A stretch of 64,000 nucleotides of DNA from Candidatus Protochlamydia amoebophila UWE25. Its GTDB lineage: Bacteria; Chlamydiota; Chlamydiia; Chlamydiales; Parachlamydiaceae. The notes beneath the pieces were generated by a model. That model was not told the DNA's origin. It saw nothing but the letters and a program-made list of their open reading frames with translations, and made no database searches. The stretch lies in NCBI RefSeq assembly GCF_000011565.2, contig NC_005861.2, forward strand, positions 2,232,001 to 2,296,000, in the 5' to 3' direction. The translations under genes were made by a program, and so were the position numbers. Shown here one piece after another: positions 34,393-44,237 of the stretch. The first letter of the stretch is position 1; every line of letters starts with the position of its first letter.

Positions 34393-36162
34393 ATGTTTAG
34401 TTTCCGACAAAAAATTTTTATTAGCTATGTATTTGTCTTTTGTATCTTCATTATTCCTTTGTTTCCTTTAGTTTCTCATTGGGTTCATCGAATTATCGTC
34501 AAAGGGATGGAAAATCGTGCTTCGGAAATTATAGCTCATATTCAAGATGCTCCTAATAAAGAGACTTTAATCAAACGCTTAAAAGATCAAAAGAGTAATA
34601 TTTTCTTTCGCATGGGAATTATCAGTGAAGAAAGTAAAGTATTATACGATTCTCACGTTAAACGTATTCTAGGGCCTAAGTTTCATCAGAATTATGTCCT
34701 AGATCATCCTGAAGTTCGTGAAGCATTTGATTGCGGATTAGGTTTTCACGAAGCATATTCCAAAATTCTTCAGCAAAAGTTTACTTATTTTGCTAAATCG
34801 TTTGGTTATCAGAATAAAACATACGTTTTGAGAACCGCCTTTCCTCAGCAATATGTCGATGAAATGACTCGAGATTTTGAAATTGGTTTCTTGGTATTTG
34901 CAACTGCGATTTTACTTTTATTTAGCATGATCACATGGATTGCCATGAATCATTTAACAAAACCTATTCAAAAAATCATCCAATCAGCTAGATCTTATCA
35001 AATGGGAGGCCAACAAAGCTTTTCAGAGATAGATACAAGTAATTTAAATCCTAAAGATGATTTTACAAAATTAGCTCTTACTCTCAATAGCCTATCAGCA
35101 AAAATTAGAAATCATATTCATATTTTAACGCAAGAGCGAGATGAGAAAGAAGCCATCTTAGAATCACTTGTGGAAGGAGTAATTGCCGTTGACCGTACAA
35201 TGTGTATCGCTTATGCAAATCACATGGCAATCAAATTTATTGGATTAAATCAACTTGATTTAATAGGTCAAAAATTTTCTTCTCTAAACCAAGAAAAATA
35301 CTTAACACTATTAAGACAATGTCAAGAAGAAGAAAAACCTTTAACAGACACTCTAGAAATAAATATTGAGGGGAAAAAACTTTACCTTGATATTGTTGCG
35401 GCTCCCAAAAGGAATAACAGTGGAGCAATACTTGTTCTACAAGATAAAACAGCGCACTATAAAATATTCGAAATGCGAAGAGATTTTATTGCTAACGCTT
35501 CCCATGAATTAAAAACACCTATTACTATTATCCGTGGATTTGCTGAAGCACTTTACGATAATCCGGGGCTACCTCAAGATATTCAAAATGAAATTACCAC
35601 TAAAATTGTCCGTAACTGTAAGCGCATGACGGCTCTCATTAAAGATTTATTAACCTTAGCAGATATTGAGAACATTCCTTCTTCTCGCTTAAGCTTATGT
35701 GATCTTTTTGATTTAACAACTCGTTGTCAATCTATGCTTCATGAAATATTTCCTGATGCCGAAGTGAATATCGAAACGTCAAGCGATGACATTAAATTAA
35801 TAGTAGATGAAGATTTATTCGAATTAGCGATCATGAACTTGATTGAAAATGCTGCGAAATATTCTTCGAGGCCGGCGCATATTTTTGTCAAATTAAACGA
35901 TTTATCCGATCATATTGTGATTGAAGTTTCTGATCAAGGTATCGGCATTCCGCTTGCCGATCAAGAGCATATTTTTGATCGTTTTTACACGGTAGATAAA
36001 GCTCACTCTCAAAAAATGGGAGGATCAGGCCTTGGACTTTCTATCGTTAAAACAATTATTGAAAAACACTTTGGTACAATTACCTTAAAATCTGAACTAG
36101 GTAAAGGATCGACTTTCACGATTACCCTTCCTAAATCAATTCGTCCAGAAGTGGAATTCTAA
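34393..36162 (+). CDS. PhoR-like sensor histidine kinase
   Basis: 589-residue inner-membrane kinase. TM1 (about 8-28) and TM2 (about 164-184) flank a sensor region of about 135 residues. A HAMP linker (185-240), a PAS domain (about 250-355) and a HisKA domain follow, with the phospho-acceptor H371 in FIANASHELKTPITIIRG. HATPase motifs are N (LIENAAKYS), G1 (VSDQGIGIP), F (DRFYTVD) and G2 (GGSGLGLSIVK). The order matches PhoR. No regulator gene is adjacent; the PhoB-like regulator at 7586-8275 is the closest candidate partner. Confidence 0.92.
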   Translation: MFSFRQKIFISYVFVFCIFIIPLFPLVSHWVHRIIVKGMENRASEIIAHIQDAPNKETLIKRLKDQKSNIFFRMGIISEESKVLYDSHVKRILGPKFHQNYVLDHPEVREAFDCGLGFHEAYSKILQQKFTYFAKSFGYQNKTYVLRTAFPQQYVDEMTRDFEIGFLVFATAILLLFSMITWIAMNHLTKPIQKIIQSARSYQMGGQQSFSEIDTSNLNPKDDFTKLALTLNSLSAKIRNHIHILTQERDEKEAILESLVEGVIAVDRTMCIAYANHMAIKFIGLNQLDLIGQKFSSLNQEKYLTLLRQCQEEEKPLTDTLEINIEGKKLYLDIVAAPKRNNSGAILVLQDKTAHYKIFEMRRDFIANASHELKTPITIIRGFAEALYDNPGLPQDIQNEITTKIVRNCKRMTALIKDLLTLADIENIPSSRLSLCDLFDLTTRCQSMLHEIFPDAEVNIETSSDDIKLIVDEDLFELAIMNLIENAAKYSSRPAHIFVKLNDLSDHIVIEVSDQGIGIPLADQEHIFDRFYTVDKAHSQKMGGSGLGLSIVKTIIEKHFGTITLKSELGKGSTFTITLPKSIRPEVEF

Positions 36163-36228
36163 AGATTTTATTTACCGAAAATAGTGAGATTTCCCACAAT
36201 GCGAGAAAACACTTGATAGGGAGATTTG

Positions 36229-37221
36229 ATGACTAATGATGTTCGCTTAACTTCAGATTTAATTCACGAAGCCCAAAACAAAATTGATCAGATTAGACAA
36301 GAAATAGGAAAAGTTGTTGTTGGGCAAACATTTTTGATCGATTGTTTATTAATTGGCCTATTTGCTGATGGCCATCTTCTCTTAGAAGGTGTACCTGGTC
36401 TTGCTAAAACCCTGGCTGCCACCACATTTTCTAAAATCATAGACTGTCAATTTAAAAGAGTTCAGTTTACTCCTGATCTTTTACCTGCAGACTTAGTTGG
36501 AACCCCTATTTATAATCCTAAAGAGGGAACTTTTAGTATCAAGCAAGGCCCTATTTTTACCAATATTCTACTTGCTGATGAAATCAATCGCGCCCCTGCT
36601 AAAGTTCAATCCGCCTTACTAGAAGTCATGCAAGAAAAACAAGTGACAATTGGAGGAGAAACATTTGAGGCCCCTCGACCTTTTTTAGTTTTAGCGACTC
36701 AAAATCCGATTGAGCAAGAAGGAACCTATCCTTTATCTGAAGCACAAACAGACCGTTTTATGATGAAAATTTTGCTTACTTACCCATCTCGAGCAGAAGA
36801 AAAAGAAATTCTCAAACGTATTGGATCTTTATCCCCCTTACCCGCTATTTCAGCTATCCTTAGTGTAGAAGACATTCTTTTTTTTCGAAAGCTTGTCAAT
36901 GAAGTCTACTTAGATGAGAAAATTTTTGAGTATATCTTAGATATTATTCAAACAACGCGTAAACCCGAGGATTATCAATTAGGACAGATTAAAGGGTTAC
37001 TCGAATATGGAGCTTCTCCAAGAGCCACCTTAGCATTAAAACAAGCTGCGAAAGCGCATGCTTTTATTAGAGGGCGTTATTTTGTAAACCCGCAAGATAT
37101 TAAAGATGTGTGTCTTCCCATTTTAAGACATCGTTTACGACTTTCTTATGAGGCTGAAGCCGAGAATTTAACAACAGATGCTGTCATTCGACAAATTTTA
37201 GATACGCTGCCTATCCCATGA
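36229..37221 (+). CDS. MoxR-family AAA ATPase
   Basis: 330-residue AAA+ chaperone-like ATPase. Walker A is GVPGLAKT, Walker B LLADEINRAPAKVQSALLEV, sensor 1 ATQNPIEQEGTYPLSEAQ and the arginine region TDRFMMKI. The C-terminal AAA lid carries GASPRATLALKQAAKA. MoxR proteins help mature or assemble envelope protein complexes, together with DUF58 and von Willebrand proteins. Start: ATG at 36229, since GGGAG is correctly spaced; a TTG lies one codon earlier. The stop overlaps the DUF58 start (ATGA). Confidence 0.93.
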   Translation: MTNDVRLTSDLIHEAQNKIDQIRQEIGKVVVGQTFLIDCLLIGLFADGHLLLEGVPGLAKTLAATTFSKIIDCQFKRVQFTPDLLPADLVGTPIYNPKEGTFSIKQGPIFTNILLADEINRAPAKVQSALLEVMQEKQVTIGGETFEAPRPFLVLATQNPIEQEGTYPLSEAQTDRFMMKILLTYPSRAEEKEILKRIGSLSPLPAISAILSVEDILFFRKLVNEVYLDEKIFEYILDIIQTTRKPEDYQLGQIKGLLEYGASPRATLALKQAAKAHAFIRGRYFVNPQDIKDVCLPILRHRLRLSYEAEAENLTTDAVIRQILDTLPIP

Positions 37222-38096
37222 ATCCAACTCTACTAGAAATTTTTCAACATATCCGCCGCATCCAAATTGAAACAACCCGTAATGTGGATGATCTTTTTGC
37301 AGGAATTTACCGCTCAGCTTTTAAAGGTCGCGGCTTAGAATTTGAAGATGTTAGAGAATATCAACCAGGTGATGATATTCGAAGCATTGACTGGAATGTC
37401 ACAGCTAGACTTCAAACACCCTATTTAAAAAATTTTCGAGAAGAAAGAGAGCTCACAGTGATGTTGGTAGTTGACATCTCTGCCTCGTCTCATTTTAGCC
37501 ATATCAAACAGTTAAAAAGTGAATTAATTGCAGAAGTTGCTGCTTTATTAGCTTTTTCAGCTATTAAGAATCAAGACAATGTAGGATTGCTTCTATTTTC
37601 CAATCAAATAGAACTCTACTTGAAACCTAAAAAAGGGCTTCGACACGTTTTGAGAGTTATTCGTGAGCTTCTATTTTTTCAGCCTCAGTATCGGGGAACA
37701 GATCTTCAAAAAGCTTTAAGATTTTTAGGAAACGTCCAGAAAAAACAATCAACTTGCTTTCTAATTTCAGACTTTTTGACACAACCTTTATTTCATGCAA
37801 TTCATGTCACCGCCAAAAGACATGAACTTATCGGAATTCAACTCTATGACGAATATGAACAAAATTTCCCCTCTATGGGATTAATTTCATTATATGATTT
37901 AGAATCAAATAAAAAAGCATTAATAGATTCATCTGACAAGTCCTTACAAAAGTTTTATCAAGAGTCATCAAAATATAGACAACAATTATGGCAAAAAACA
38001 TTTGCCAAAGCTGGCGCAGCATGGATTTCAATTCGAACAGATGAATCTTCTACTCAAGCATTGTATAACTTTTTTAAATTTAGGCATAAAAAGTGA
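37218..38096 (+). CDS. DUF58-domain protein
   Basis: 292 residues. The DUF58 signature FKGRGLEFEDVREYQPGDDI followed by SIDWNVTAR is at about 31-58. A von Willebrand factor A-like fold follows, with VVDISASSHF (MIDAS-like DxSxS) and GTDLQKALRFL. These proteins are encoded with MoxR ATPases across bacteria and are thought to be their substrates or partners. It overlaps moxR by four bases, and its own stop overlaps the next GTG start by four bases, so this is a translationally coupled operon. Confidence 0.9.
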   Translation: MNPTLLEIFQHIRRIQIETTRNVDDLFAGIYRSAFKGRGLEFEDVREYQPGDDIRSIDWNVTARLQTPYLKNFREERELTVMLVVDISASSHFSHIKQLKSELIAEVAALLAFSAIKNQDNVGLLLFSNQIELYLKPKKGLRHVLRVIRELLFFQPQYRGTDLQKALRFLGNVQKKQSTCFLISDFLTQPLFHAIHVTAKRHELIGIQLYDEYEQNFPSMGLISLYDLESNKKALIDSSDKSLQKFYQESSKYRQQLWQKTFAKAGAAWISIRTDESSTQALYNFFKFRHKK

Positions 38097-39187
38097 TTTT
38101 TTGGATCCGATTCATCCTATTCCTCCCTATATTCCTTCAAGCAGAATTAACATGGAATACTATCCAAAATGATATTTCTATTGGATTAGAATTTTCTTCA
38201 GAACATATAACCTTAGAGCAGCCTTTGACTGTGAAGGCGAACATACATTCTCCCTCTTCTGATAAAATGAATAAAAATATGCTTATCCATCAATTGACAC
38301 ATTCATTTAATCCCCTTCAGCCAGTTTTTGCAATCCAGGAAGTTATTCAAACATCCCAAGAAGAAAATCAAAAACAACGTACAAACTTTTCTCTTATCCT
38401 TTCTCCATTGCAAGTTGGAGAAATTCCTTTATCCTTTTTAAATATTTTATTTGAAACAACAAAGGAAGAGAAAATCAAAAATATTTTTACACCCATTTTT
38501 TCTATCGAAGTGGCAAATTCCGAAGAATTGGATAAACAATTCTTACCTATTGCACCCTTATTCTCCATTGATCGTCAATTTCCTTTAACATTAACAGAAA
38601 GTAACCGAATTGATATCTACGAAAATAAAAAACAACTGGATTTAGAAGCAGAAAGAAATCAAAAAATTTTTTCAGAAAGGACGGTTCCTTGGCTAACAAT
38701 CCTGCTGTTATTGTGTTTACTGCTTGCCTGGTATGGACGAAATATATTTTTCCTCAGGCATATAACTTTGCTCTCAGAAAAATCCCCAGAATTAAACGCT
38801 CAACAAACTTTATTGCTATTAAAACAAGAACAACTTCCCCAACAAGGTTTATACAAATCTTTTTACACACAACTTCAAGATCTACTTTTATCGTATTTAG
38901 AAAAGCATTTAAAGATGCGCTTAAAATCTTTCACTGCAGAAGAGTTACATTTTCAACTTATTCAATCTAATTTTTCCCCCACATGGATTGATCCCATTAT
39001 CAATTTCGTAAAAAAAGCCAATCAAATTAGATTTTCTAATGATCCTCTCATAAATATAGAATGGGAGATGGATGAAAAACTTGTGGAAACAATTGTTTTT
39101 TCTCACCCATCCAGCAATCAACTTCAGCGTATTTCTCTAAAATCTTCTCGTTTTACTTCTGGTGAAAATAAAGAGCTTTCTAGTTGA
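38093..39187 (+). CDS. BatD/DUF4381-like membrane protein of the MoxR operon
   Basis: 364 residues. A signal peptide or anchor (about 1-17) precedes an extracytoplasmic beta-rich domain (18-185). One transmembrane helix (about 197-215, VPWLTILLLLCLLLAWYG) leads to a cytoplasmic helical domain. This matches BatD-type or DUF4381-type third genes of moxR operons, though the sequence is divergent. The start is a GTG overlapping the DUF58 stop (GTGA). No vWA (BatA/BatB) gene follows, so the operon appears minimal. Confidence 0.7.
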   Translation: MIFWIRFILFLPIFLQAELTWNTIQNDISIGLEFSSEHITLEQPLTVKANIHSPSSDKMNKNMLIHQLTHSFNPLQPVFAIQEVIQTSQEENQKQRTNFSLILSPLQVGEIPLSFLNILFETTKEEKIKNIFTPIFSIEVANSEELDKQFLPIAPLFSIDRQFPLTLTESNRIDIYENKKQLDLEAERNQKIFSERTVPWLTILLLLCLLLAWYGRNIFFLRHITLLSEKSPELNAQQTLLLLKQEQLPQQGLYKSFYTQLQDLLLSYLEKHLKMRLKSFTAEELHFQLIQSNFSPTWIDPIINFVKKANQIRFSNDPLINIEWEMDEKLVETIVFSHPSSNQLQRISLKSSRFTSGENKELSS

Positions 39188-39354
39188 AAGTCATTAGAAC
39201 AAACAAAGAACATCTATTTTTTGCACAGGAAGGAACAAGCCTCGCTCGTAACTCCGATTAAAAAAGAGAAATGCATAAAAAAAAGACTAAAATTCAAGGG
39301 AAATTTATTTAGCAAAGGTCTAGATTATTTCTTTTATCAATAGAAAAAAAATTA

Positions 39355-39393
39355 GTGATTGAGGCTCATTCTAAACTGAACAGCCTCAATCAC
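39355..39393. terminator. Bidirectional terminator
   Basis: A perfect 12-base inverted repeat (39355-39366 / 39382-39393) with a 15-base loop lies between two convergent genes. An A-rich run precedes it on the plus strand, which becomes a T run after the stem on the minus strand, so it best serves the minus-strand barrel gene. Confidence 0.7.
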
Positions 39394-39434
39394 CAATATA
39401 AGAAACAATTTTGAAAATCGGTACGTCCTAAAAA

Positions 39435-40088
39435 TTAGAAACGATAACCGAGACCACCACCGACTTTAAATCCATTCAAGTTAACTTTGTGATGATGGCT
39501 AACATAATCACTGCTATTATGAGAATGGAACTTAAACTCTTGGAATACATAATCTACAAATACGTCAGCGAAAACATTTTCTGCCAAAGAGTAGTAAGCG
39601 CCTAGTTGCACAATACCGCCCCACGTTTGCTTTTTACTTGTTTCATGAACAAAAGAAGAATGATTTTTAACTCTTACCCAATTGTAAGAAGCACCTGCTC
39701 CGACATATAAACTTGCATACGGATTGATATTGAATAAATATTTGACACCCAAAGTTAATGGGATCATACGGAATTTTGTTTTATCATGGTCGCCAATCGA
39801 GTGACCTTTCTTTTCAAACCCGCTTATGCCAACCCATCCGCGCCAGTTATTGCAAAAACTTTTAGAAAGCTCAATTTGGTAGTCTGCCCATCCATTTCCA
39901 TAAATATGCCTAACTTTTTTAGAACAAGGACGGAAGTAAGCAACTCTAGCTTCTACTGCTACATCATCTAAGAATGAAAATGAGCCATAGGAAGGATCAC
40001 ATGAGCCACAATCATTCCATGCTTGTACAGTACTTGAGGCGCTGAAAATAGCTACTGCAGCTAAAAATGTTGAGAAGAAAAGTTTCAT
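39435..40088 (-). CDS. Small outer-membrane beta-barrel protein (paralog)
   Basis: 217 residues with a signal peptide (about 1-23). The barrel strands include VEARVAYFRPCSKKVRHIYG, MIPLTLGVKYLF, LYVGAGASYNWV, VFADVFVDYVFQEF and VGGGLGYRF, ending in Phe. It is a paralog of the protein at 19072-19719, with the same strand order and conserved Gly/Tyr positions. An additional Cys pair near the N-terminus (NDCGSCDP) could form a disulfide, a common theme in chlamydial envelopes. Function unknown. Confidence 0.78.
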   Translation of the reverse strand: MKLFFSTFLAAVAIFSASSTVQAWNDCGSCDPSYGSFSFLDDVAVEARVAYFRPCSKKVRHIYGNGWADYQIELSKSFCNNWRGWVGISGFEKKGHSIGDHDKTKFRMIPLTLGVKYLFNINPYASLYVGAGASYNWVRVKNHSSFVHETSKKQTWGGIVQLGAYYSLAENVFADVFVDYVFQEFKFHSHNSSDYVSHHHKVNLNGFKVGGGLGYRF

Positions 40089-40263
40089 ATATATCGCCTT
40101 TTTAAGGGTTACAGAGAAATTTTTTTAGGCTTTACGCATTTTTTTCGACTATATAAATTGATTTCAAAAAATGCAAGAGCCAATTTTTTCTCTTTTATAA
40201 ATAAAAGAAAAACAAACAATCGGCCTAAACGCAATTTATCAGTAAATCATTTATTATTAAAGC

Positions 40264-41373
40264 CTAAGTTAGACGGCGTTTAAAAAGCCACTTTGCGCAA
40301 GCTAATGTAAAAATAGCCATCAAAAACATAGGCCATAAATTTTGAAAAACAATATTTAAAGGCATGTTTTTCAAAAAAACCCCTTTCACAATCACTAAAA
40401 AATAGCGAAGAGGGTTAAGTAATGTCACGGTTTGTAACCAAGATGGCATATTTTCAATCGGTGTAGCAAATCCAGATAACATCACAGATGGACTCATAAA
40501 AACAAATGTTCCTAAAATGGCTTGCTGCTGGGTCATACAAAGAGAAGAAATAAATAACCCTACCCCTACTACCGCACTAATAAATATAAATAAGCTTAAA
40601 TATAAAATCGCGACAGAACCTGTAAAAGGAATTTGAAAAATAAAAACTGCGGCTAAAAGGATTATTGTTCCTTCTATTATCCCAATTAATAAAGCAGGAA
40701 TTGTTTTACCCAACAAAATTTCCATGGGTTGAAGAGGAGAAACGAGTAACTGATCAAACGTCCCTAACTCTCTTTCTCGAGCGACAGATAAAGCTGTCAC
40801 AATTAACCCCACCAACATTGTTAAAATTCCCATCAAATTGGGAACATTAAACCATTCATACAGTAAATTGGGATTAAACCAATGACGCATTATGAGCTCA
40901 GAAGAAGAATTTGAAAATCCCGCCTGTTGAGCATAATCGTGATTAAATTGATCAATCACTCTTGCGACATACCCTTGAACAATTTGAGCTGTATTGGATT
41001 TTCTTCCATCCAGAATCAATTGAACGTCTGTTGCTTGCTGTTTTTTCAAGTTGCGAGAAAATTGTTCATCTAAGTGAATGACTAACATCACTTCTTGCTT
41101 ATCTAGGAGTTCTTTAATTTCATGGATAGATTTCAGGTAATAAATAGGAGTAAAGGTACGCGAATCATGAAATCGTTGTAATAATTCAAATGAGGATGGT
41201 CCCCTATCAAGATTGAGAATGCCGATCGGTACATTTTTTACTTCTAATGTGCCAGCGAGTGCAAAAACAAATAGCTGAATAAGGGGAGGAACAATTAAAA
41301 TGAATCGACTCTTTTTATCTCGCCAAACAGCTAAAAGTTCTTTAATAATTAAAGCTATAATACGATCAATCAT
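40264..41373 (-). CDS. ABC-2 type permease (YbhR-like)
   Basis: 369-residue inner-membrane subunit of an export ABC transporter. One helix near the N-terminus (about 21-41) is followed by a large extracytoplasmic domain. A five-helix membrane domain (from about 175) then contains VARERELGTFDQLLVSPLQP, the coupling-helix signature of ABC-2 permeases. It is the last gene of the pump operon, 9 bases after the other permease. YbhFSR/YhiHI-type pumps export drugs or act in envelope homeostasis; the substrate here is unknown. Confidence 0.9.
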   Translation of the reverse strand: MIDRIIALIIKELLAVWRDKKSRFILIVPPLIQLFVFALAGTLEVKNVPIGILNLDRGPSSFELLQRFHDSRTFTPIYYLKSIHEIKELLDKQEVMLVIHLDEQFSRNLKKQQATDVQLILDGRKSNTAQIVQGYVARVIDQFNHDYAQQAGFSNSSSELIMRHWFNPNLLYEWFNVPNLMGILTMLVGLIVTALSVARERELGTFDQLLVSPLQPMEILLGKTIPALLIGIIEGTIILLAAVFIFQIPFTGSVAILYLSLFIFISAVVGVGLFISSLCMTQQQAILGTFVFMSPSVMLSGFATPIENMPSWLQTVTLLNPLRYFLVIVKGVFLKNMPLNIVFQNLWPMFLMAIFTLACAKWLFKRRLT

Positions 41374-41382
41374 TCGTTTTTC

Positions 41383-42510
41383 CTAATCGAGTCTTTTCAC
41401 TGTTTTTTTAGCAGTTAACAAATAAATCACACAGCCAATCAGTAACATCACTCCTGTATTGGGAATGATAAGTTTCCAAATGTTGCCAACTAAGAAAATC
41501 GTTTGTAAACTAGAAACAAAATACCGAGCCGGAATCAAATAGGTAATCCAACGAATAGGTGTTGGCATACTAGAAATTTCAAAAATAAATCCTGACAAAA
41601 TAAAAGCCGGTAAATATGAGGCAACAATGGCCGCTTGTGCTGCAGTAAATTGATTTTTTGTTAGCGTGGAAATTAGCAGTCCCAATCCCAAAGCTGTCCA
41701 AAGAAAGATGGCTGTGACAAATCCGAGTAGTAGCCAAGAGCCTCTTAAAGGAATGTGATAAAAAAAGACTGCGATACACACACAGACAGTCATAGCAAAC
41801 ATTCCTAGAATGAAATAGGGCACGAGTTTACCAATTAATAATTCTGTAATTGTTACAGAAGTGGACATCAAAGCTTCCATTGTCCCTCTTTCCCATTCCC
41901 TTGCCACAACCAAAGCGGTCAAAAGTGTTCCAATTAAGGTCATAATAATCGCTAAGGATCCTGGAATTAAAAAATTTCGACTTTCTAATTCTTCATTAAA
42001 CCAAAATCTTGGCAAAGGGCGAACAAACGGGATCTTTTGGTTAGACTGAATTGTTGATTCTTGAATAAGCCAGTTTTGCCATGCTCCTTGAATATAGTTT
42101 TGAACGAAGCTAGCTGTATTTGGTTCACTCCCATCCGTTAAGACTTGAATAGGAGCCTTATGGTAAGAACGCATTTTAAAGGAAGTAAAGTACGAAGGAA
42201 CAATGACAATTCCTTTAATGGAACCAGCAACCATAAGCGTATTTAAAATATGCCTATCATGAGCCACAGTGACTTCAAAAAAACGAGAATCTTTTAAAGT
42301 TTGAGCAAAACTTTGTGCATCTGGGGAAGTATCTTCAAGAATCAATCCTATTTTAATATGATTGGCATCAAGTGAGACTCCATACCCGTAAAGAAATAAA
42401 AGTATCAGAGGCAGGATCAAGCTGATAGAAAGACTGCTTGGATCTCTCACAATTTGAAAAAATTCTTTGATTATCAATGCTTTTAAACGAATAAAAGAAT
42501 TTATATTCAT
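41383..42510 (-). CDS. ABC-2 type permease (YbhS-like)
   Basis: 375 residues with the same topology as its neighbour: TM1 at about 25-45, a large periplasmic domain, then five helices. The signature VVAREWERGTMEALMSTSVT marks the coupling region. The two permeases form a heterodimer in YbhFSR-type pumps. Its start overlaps the ATPase stop by four bases (ATGA). Confidence 0.9.
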   Translation of the reverse strand: MNINSFIRLKALIIKEFFQIVRDPSSLSISLILPLILLFLYGYGVSLDANHIKIGLILEDTSPDAQSFAQTLKDSRFFEVTVAHDRHILNTLMVAGSIKGIVIVPSYFTSFKMRSYHKAPIQVLTDGSEPNTASFVQNYIQGAWQNWLIQESTIQSNQKIPFVRPLPRFWFNEELESRNFLIPGSLAIIMTLIGTLLTALVVAREWERGTMEALMSTSVTITELLIGKLVPYFILGMFAMTVCVCIAVFFYHIPLRGSWLLLGFVTAIFLWTALGLGLLISTLTKNQFTAAQAAIVASYLPAFILSGFIFEISSMPTPIRWITYLIPARYFVSSLQTIFLVGNIWKLIIPNTGVMLLIGCVIYLLTAKKTVKRLD

Positions 42511-44237
42511 GTTGGATTCTCTTTTTCGTATTCTTCAATAAGGTGAATAAAAGCATCTTCAAGTGTTGGGTAGGGATTTTGAACTGTTTTTGCAATGCTT
42601 TTTAAATTCTCTGGAGTTCCCACCTGAATTAAACGACTTCGATAAATTAAGCCAATTCGATCGCAGTACTCCGCTTCCTCCATAAAATGTGTTGTTACCA
42701 TTACCGTCACACCTTTTTTAACAAGGCCATTAATGTGATTCCAAAACTCTCGACGGGTAATAGGATCAACGCCTGAAGTTGGTTCATCTAAGAAAAGAAC
42801 TTTGGGATAGTGCATTAAGGAACATGATAAGGCTAAGCGTTGTTTTAATCCTAATGGGAGGGTTTCTGCGGATTCATTTAAATAGTCTTGCAATCCAAAA
42901 ATAACAATCATCTGATCGATCATTTTTTGACGATGTTTTCCTCTTAAGTTGTAAATACCTGAGAAAAAATTTAAATTTTGAGAGACACTTAAGTTTCCAT
43001 ATAAAGAGAATTTTTGAGCCATATACCCGATTTGAGAGCGCACTTTTCCAGGGGCAAGCTGTAAATTTAATCCATTTACAATGGCGGAACCCGCAGTCGG
43101 TTTGAGTAAACCGCACATCATTTTAAATGTCGTCGATTTCCCAGCTCCATTAGGACCTAATAATCCAAAAATTTCACCTTCCTCGACTGTAAAATTAATA
43201 TGATCTGCTGCTGTAAACGACCCAAATTTTTTAACGAGATCTCTTGCTTGGATAATTTCTTTTTGGCAACTGGAAATTTGAGGAATCTGCACTGCTAAAG
43301 GTGAGGGTCCTTTCGGTCCCCCACCTAAAATATCGACAAAGGCATCTTCAAAACGAGGTAGGATTGGGATGACAGTTGCAGATAATCCTGCTGGTAAAGA
43401 TAAGGGATTCAACTCTACATTAGGATTTTCTGTCACAAGGCGAATATCATTTCCTTGAATTATCCCATCTTTAACAAAAGGTTGATTTAAAATATGCGTG
43501 AGAATTTCTCGTCGATTTCCTTGTAAATGAGTGAGTTTGAATGTACGACCTCTGACCCGTTCCGCAAATTCATAAGGAGAACCATGATAAAGTAACTGAC
43601 CTTCATTTAACAAAATGACAGAATCGCATTTTTCGGCTTCATCTAAGTAAGCAGTACTCCACAAAACTGTTATTCCATTAGTAATTAAATCCTGAACCAT
43701 TCTCCATAATTCGCGACGAGAAATCGGATCTACCCCAACATTGGGTTCATCTAATAATAATAATTGAGGTTTGCGAAGCAACGTGCAAGCTAATCCTAAT
43801 TTCTGTTTCATTCCTCCTGATAAAGCTCTAGCCAATCGTTTGGTGAATGGCTTTAATCCAGTAAAATCAAGAAGTTTATCAAATATTTCTTTTCTTTCTT
43901 CTTTTTCAAGACCTTTTAAATCGGCATATAGTGCGAGATTCTGATCAACCGTCAGATCTTCATATAAACCAAATTTTTGAGGCATATAGCCAATGAGCGA
44001 ATGAATATGTTTTGCTTGTAGAACAGTATCGTATTTAGCAACTGTGATAGAGCCACTAGAAGGTAAAAGCAAACCAGCAATTAAACGAAGTAAGGTTGTC
44101 TTGCCAGCTCCATCTGGACCGGCAATCCCAATCATTTTTCCAGGCATAAGCTTAGCACTGAGGGAACATAAAGCAGGAGGATGGCTGGGATCAAATATTT
44201 TAGAAACATTCTGAAGGAAAACTAAAGCTTCCGTCAC
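42507..44237 (-). CDS. Fused ABC ATPase (YbhF-like)
   Basis: 576 residues with two nucleotide-binding domains in one chain. Domain 1 has Walker A GPDGAGKTTLL, signature LSGGMKQKLG and Walker B LLLLDEPNVGVD. Domain 2 has GPNGAGKSTTFKMM, LPLGLKQRLA in place of LSGG, and VLFLDEPTSGVD. A degenerate second signature is common in this branch, so it probably reflects one strong and one weak site rather than decay. The gene overlaps both neighbours by four bases. Confidence 0.93.
   Translation of the reverse strand: MTEALVFLQNVSKIFDPSHPPALCSLSAKLMPGKMIGIAGPDGAGKTTLLRLIAGLLLPSSGSITVAKYDTVLQAKHIHSLIGYMPQKFGLYEDLTVDQNLALYADLKGLEKEERKEIFDKLLDFTGLKPFTKRLARALSGGMKQKLGLACTLLRKPQLLLLDEPNVGVDPISRRELWRMVQDLITNGITVLWSTAYLDEAEKCDSVILLNEGQLLYHGSPYEFAERVRGRTFKLTHLQGNRREILTHILNQPFVKDGIIQGNDIRLVTENPNVELNPLSLPAGLSATVIPILPRFEDAFVDILGGGPKGPSPLAVQIPQISSCQKEIIQARDLVKKFGSFTAADHINFTVEEGEIFGLLGPNGAGKSTTFKMMCGLLKPTAGSAIVNGLNLQLAPGKVRSQIGYMAQKFSLYGNLSVSQNLNFFSGIYNLRGKHRQKMIDQMIVIFGLQDYLNESAETLPLGLKQRLALSCSLMHYPKVLFLDEPTSGVDPITRREFWNHINGLVKKGVTVMVTTHFMEEAEYCDRIGLIYRSRLIQVGTPENLKSIAKTVQNPYPTLEDAFIHLIEEYEKENPT

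Noticed and set aside
42507-44237. Degenerate second ABC signature (LPLG) as evidence of a dead domain
   Set aside because: This variation is common in YbhF-type fused ATPases, and Walker A and B are intact.
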